Assembly: GCA_022925895.1 (NCBI GenBank) | Contig: JAKSYS010000711.1 | Span: forward strand, 1 to 31,404 | Length of the DNA: 31,404 bases | Direction: 5' to 3' | DNA from: Fragilaria crotonensis | Taxonomy: Eukaryota; Bacillariophyta; Fragilariophyceae; Fragilariales; Fragilariaceae | Shown: in pieces, positions 28,420 through 31,404 of the stretch | Layout: every line of letters begins with the position of its first letter | Position numbering within the stretch: position 1 is the stretch's first letter | Translations under genes and position numbers: made by a program | The notes under the pieces: generated by a model | Seen by the model: only the letters and a program-made list of their open reading frames with translations | The model's database searches: none | Told to the model about the DNA's origin: nothing

Positions 28420-29160
28420 ATGGCTCGTCCCGAGGAAAAGGCCAATGCCATGATGAACAAATGGGTCGCGATGCGCGATGCCGGGAATGCACCCAAAATT
28501 AGACGTGACAAGCGTCCTCATTTGGCGTCCGAGTGTTCCTCCTTGTCCGATGCCGAGCGATTCCGACGCCAATTGCTGCGTGAAATTAGCGATTTGATTG
28601 CCAAAATTCAGAATCCGGGCCTGGGGGAACACGTGATTCGTGATACTAATGATCAAATTAACAAGAAAATGAGAGAGAAACATCACTGGAACAAGAGGAT
28701 CAAGGAATTGGGGGGTCAGGATTTCTATCAACAGGAGTTGAAACAGCAGTTAGAGAATGCGACGACCGGAGAGAACGCAATCTTAGGATCGGGTGGGTAT
28801 CGTTATTACGGAGCAGCCAAGGATCTACCTGGTGTCAGAGAGCTGTTTGAGAAACAGCAATTGTTGCAGCAAAAGAAGAGACACCGGGGTGATCTTTACA
28901 AGCGGATCACTCCAGACTACTATGGGTGGCGGGAAGAAGAAGATGGTGTTCTGTTGGAGCTCGAGCAGAAAGCTAGCAAGAATCTAAAGGACAAACGTGA
29001 CGACGAAGAGCGCGAGTTGAAACGCGCGAGAGAATCCAGAGGTGACGATTCCGACGAAGATATCGACGACTTTGAAGTCGTCGAAGCACCCTCGCAAGAG
29101 CTAATGGCCAAGGTCTTGTTGGAACGAAAGAAACAACAACTTTTGGCTCGATTCGCTTAG
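28420..29160 (+). CDS. ISY1: Pre-mRNA splicing factor ISY1
   Basis: A single-exon frame of 246 aa from the ATG in ATCATCATGGCTCG. The N-terminus is strongly conserved in this family: MARPEEKANAMMNKWV, then RPHLASECSSL, RRQLLREISDLIAKIQNPGL, GEHVIRDTNDQINKKMREK and HWNKRIKELGGQDF. Next come GYRYYGAAKDLPGVRELF and the late TPDYYGWREEEDG. The C-terminal part is a charged coiled-coil-like stretch. ISY1 belongs to the Prp19-associated (NTC) group of the catalytic spliceosome in the nucleus and helps in the first splicing step. The length is a little below that of the human protein (about 285 aa). Its TAG stop (29158-29160) overlaps the TAA stop of MCM5 on the other strand. Confidence 0.96.
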   Translation: MARPEEKANAMMNKWVAMRDAGNAPKIRRDKRPHLASECSSLSDAERFRRQLLREISDLIAKIQNPGLGEHVIRDTNDQINKKMREKHHWNKRIKELGGQDFYQQELKQQLENATTGENAILGSGGYRYYGAAKDLPGVRELFEKQQLLQQKKRHRGDLYKRITPDYYGWREEEDGVLLELEQKASKNLKDKRDDEERELKRARESRGDDSDEDIDDFEVVEAPSQELMAKVLLERKKQQLLARFA

Positions 29161-31404
29161 CGGATGCGCTTAATTAGACGTCCCTGGTTGCGTTCCTGTA
29201 AGTCGCCGCGTCCCACCATGGCATGAATGGCCTGTGCCACCAAGACAGCGTTATGACCCTGTGCTGTCGCTTCTTCCAGCAAGCGCTGACGATTTACCAT
29301 CGCACCCTTGCTGAGACGAGCATGCAAAAAGGACTCCGTGTATTCAATCTGAGATTGATTGGCTCCCAACATTCCGCCACCTTCCTGATTATCGACGGCG
29401 TTGGCAGCCATGGTGGAAACTCGGAAGAGGCGGAGGGCTTCTTGAATGTCTTCTAACTGGACGTGAGGATCAAGGCGCATTTTGGCGAGCGATTCGGAGA
29501 TGCGGACTAACGCTTCGAGTTGTCGGACGGTAATTGGAATAGTGGCTTGGGTATCTTGACCATTGCGTGCCGAGTTCTTATCGGAAAGGAAGAAAGTGGA
29601 GGTTAGATTAAACAAAACAGCAAAGCCATAATCACCAGGATAATTCTCACCTCTATGTTACGTTTTCTGACTTCATCACGAATGCGGACGTAGTTGCTCA
29701 CCAGCTGGTCACCGGACGACTCGGAAAGGCGGGGAAAGCATTTGGCCTTGCAATACTGAATGTACTTCTTCATCGCAGCCACATTTAAATCACCTTCCCC
29801 CGTTTCCGCGATTTTCATCACGGACTCAGCAATTGCGTCTGAGCTGGCAGTTTCGTTTTGCATTGCTTCCTCTTCTTGATCAAAAATAGAGGAACGTTGA
29901 CCGCCCTGAGAATTCTCCATGTGCACACCCATCACGTGCTCGCAAATCATGCGATCGCGTTCTTCTTCTCGCACATCTCGTACCAGGAAAATCAGATCGA
30001 ATCGGGATAAAATTGTAGTCATCAAATCAATGTTCTCCCCTGCCGATTTCAAATCATCGTAGCGTCCAAAGACAGGATTTGCAGCCGCCAGGACGGAACT
30101 TCGCGAATTGAGGACTGTTGTAATACCGGCTTTGGCAATCGAAATAGTCTGCTGCTCCATGGCTTCATGGATTGCAACACGATCTTGAGGTCGCATCTTG
30201 TCGAACTCGTCAATACAGACAATTCCTCCGTCCGCCAACACCATGGCACCACCTTCCAAGTAAAATTCTCCCTTGGCGTCCTTAATCACACTCGCCGTCA
30301 AACCCGCCGCAGACGATCCTTTCCCGGACGTATAAATTCCTATTGGCGCCACACGGGAGGCAAACTTGAGAAATTGCGACTTGGCCGTGGAGGGGTCGCC
30401 CAACAACAGCACGTTAATGTCACCTCGAAGATTGACGCCATCCGGCAAACGCTTCCGCGATCCACCCAAGAGCATACAAATAAGTGCCCTTTTAATGTCG
30501 ACTGTGTAACTTCCGGATATGGAAGGCGCCATGCCTCGAGCCAAAATGTCGTACACATTTGGGTGTTTGGCGAGAGCAGTAAATGCTGCTTCTTCTTGAG
30601 GCGTAAATGTGGCAGATTCTCCGGGAGAATTCTGCAATTCGAGACCTACAACTTGAAGATAGACGGATTTGACAGCATCCTTACCAGTGGCAAAGAGCGT
30701 AGGGATACAAAGAACTTGAACACGTGTACCCGGTGGGGCCTTGTCCACCAGGGATCGTTCGACTGCCAAGAGGACGGCTCGTGGCATCTCTCCCGTGGGC
30801 ACCATTTCTGGGGATTCTTGCAACTTCCAGGATTGGCGATCGACAAATTCGCTTTGGTCTGGAACCACTGCATAGGGGAATTGTCCACATTGATCTGATT
30901 GAGGCCCTCCACAACGACTTGGGAGACTTGTGCCAGCATAGGGCCCGCCCATGACAGCAACACGTTGCTCGTGGAGACAACGATTGCATTTGAGTAGCAA
31001 TTGAGTGGCGCGTGATTTGACTGGTGATGTGGAGATAATGATACCGGGACATTTGAGGAGCTTGTTCATACTTTCTGACTTGATCTTACGGAGAGGGGTT
31101 GATGCGAGGCTCCCTCTAAACAAAAGCTGTACCTTGGTGGATGCAAGTTCGAGATCTGGGTCGATTTGAGGTTGAGTACGTTGCTGTGATTCTGGCTCAT
31201 TTGGTTCATCGTCGACATCTTGCGTCGGTTGGTCATCTCTGTTCCCCTGTTCATAAAGCAAAGTCTTCAACGCATCCATGGCGGCCAATTCCATGGCTGG
31301 TATGTAAATTCCGGGAGCGTTGCGAAGTAAACCCAGCATTTCAGGGTCGTATTCACCAAGGTGTTGTATGTCAACTTCAATCTTGGGAAGATTGCGACGA
31401 TACA
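29157..31404 (-). CDS. MCM5: MCM5, subunit of the MCM2-7 replicative helicase (partial, N-terminus outside window)
   Basis: Exon 1 runs from beyond 31404 to 29651, then a 74-bp intron (29650-29577, GAG/GTGAGA to GATAAG, phase 0), then exon 2 from 29576 to the TAA at 29157; 723 residues are visible. Before the first visible Met (31339) the frame already reads YRRNLPKIEVDI, so the true start is off the edge. Seen in order: a zinc-finger-like region (LLKCNRC ... CGGPQSDQC), Walker A GDPSTAKSQFLKFA, sensor-region GKGSSAAGLTAS, MCM-specific Walker B GGIVCIDEFDKM, HEAMEQQTISIAKAGI, arginine finger LSRFDLIFL, and a C-terminal winged helix. IPITVRQLEALVRISE at the start of exon 2 confirms the splice. 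MCM5 pairs with MCM2 and MCM3 in the ring that unwinds DNA at replication forks and is loaded in G1. Confidence 0.97.

Noticed and set aside
30167-30898. 243-codon plus-strand frame
   Set aside because: It is antisense to the conserved MCM5 ATPase domain and has no features of its own.

Overview
The window looks like nuclear DNA of a unicellular eukaryote, most likely a pennate diatom. Genes are compact, with few, short GT-AG introns (about 62-86 bp in most models). Several predicted surface proteins carry the Pro/Ser/Thr-rich 'SxPSxxPS' spacers common in diatom proteins. There is a CoDi-type Ty1/copia relic, and the intergenic DNA is full of GTAC and ACCGGT palindromes. The species cannot be fixed from sequence alone.

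Layout. 1-956: no gene. 957-2720 (-): 5'-truncated, frame-broken copia pol relic with an internal 124-bp tandem duplication. 2721-3911: gene-free, with a 7-bp tandem repeat. 3912-9614 (+): large STAND (NACHT-like) NTPase with about 16 WD40 repeats; two small upstream exons can be recovered, giving a model of 1848 aa. 9615-13672: about 4 kb with no convincing gene, containing two adjacent related non-autonomous elements (9824-11297 and 11420-12670). 13673-15577 (+): three-exon Ser-rich protein of unknown function. 15690-17311 (-): membrane-anchored PhoX-like (DUF839) protein in two exons. 17460-18266 (-): single-pass membrane protein with an acidic tail. 19076-23535 (-): UPF1-like SF1 helicase continuing, through one ambiguous junction and one clear frameshift, into a Vsr/DUF559-like nuclease-type domain and an acidic tail. 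23536-25371: gene-free, with dense GTAC palindromes and an unusual array of about 15 TTTGCTTAC motifs. 25372-27324 (+): type II membrane protein with a Pro/Ser/Thr-rich exterior. 27449-27667 (-): 72-aa one-pass membrane protein. 28420-29160 (+): splicing factor ISY1. 29157-31404 (-): replicative helicase subunit MCM5, N-terminus beyond the window edge; its stop codon overlaps the ISY1 stop codon on the other strand.

How the genes relate. ISY1 and MCM5 are core nuclear housekeeping genes and anchor the eukaryotic assignment. Three genes (PhoX-like, acidic-tail membrane protein, Pro/Ser/Thr-rich type II protein) probably act at the cell surface or in the secretory pathway. The STAND-WD40 protein and the helicase-nuclease protein both have architectures used in innate immunity or genome defence elsewhere. 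They are about 10 kb apart on opposite strands, so a shared function is only a hypothesis. The most novel-looking material is the pair of TTAATTAA-flanked inverted-repeat elements, the TTTGCTTAC array and the frame-broken helicase-nuclease gene.
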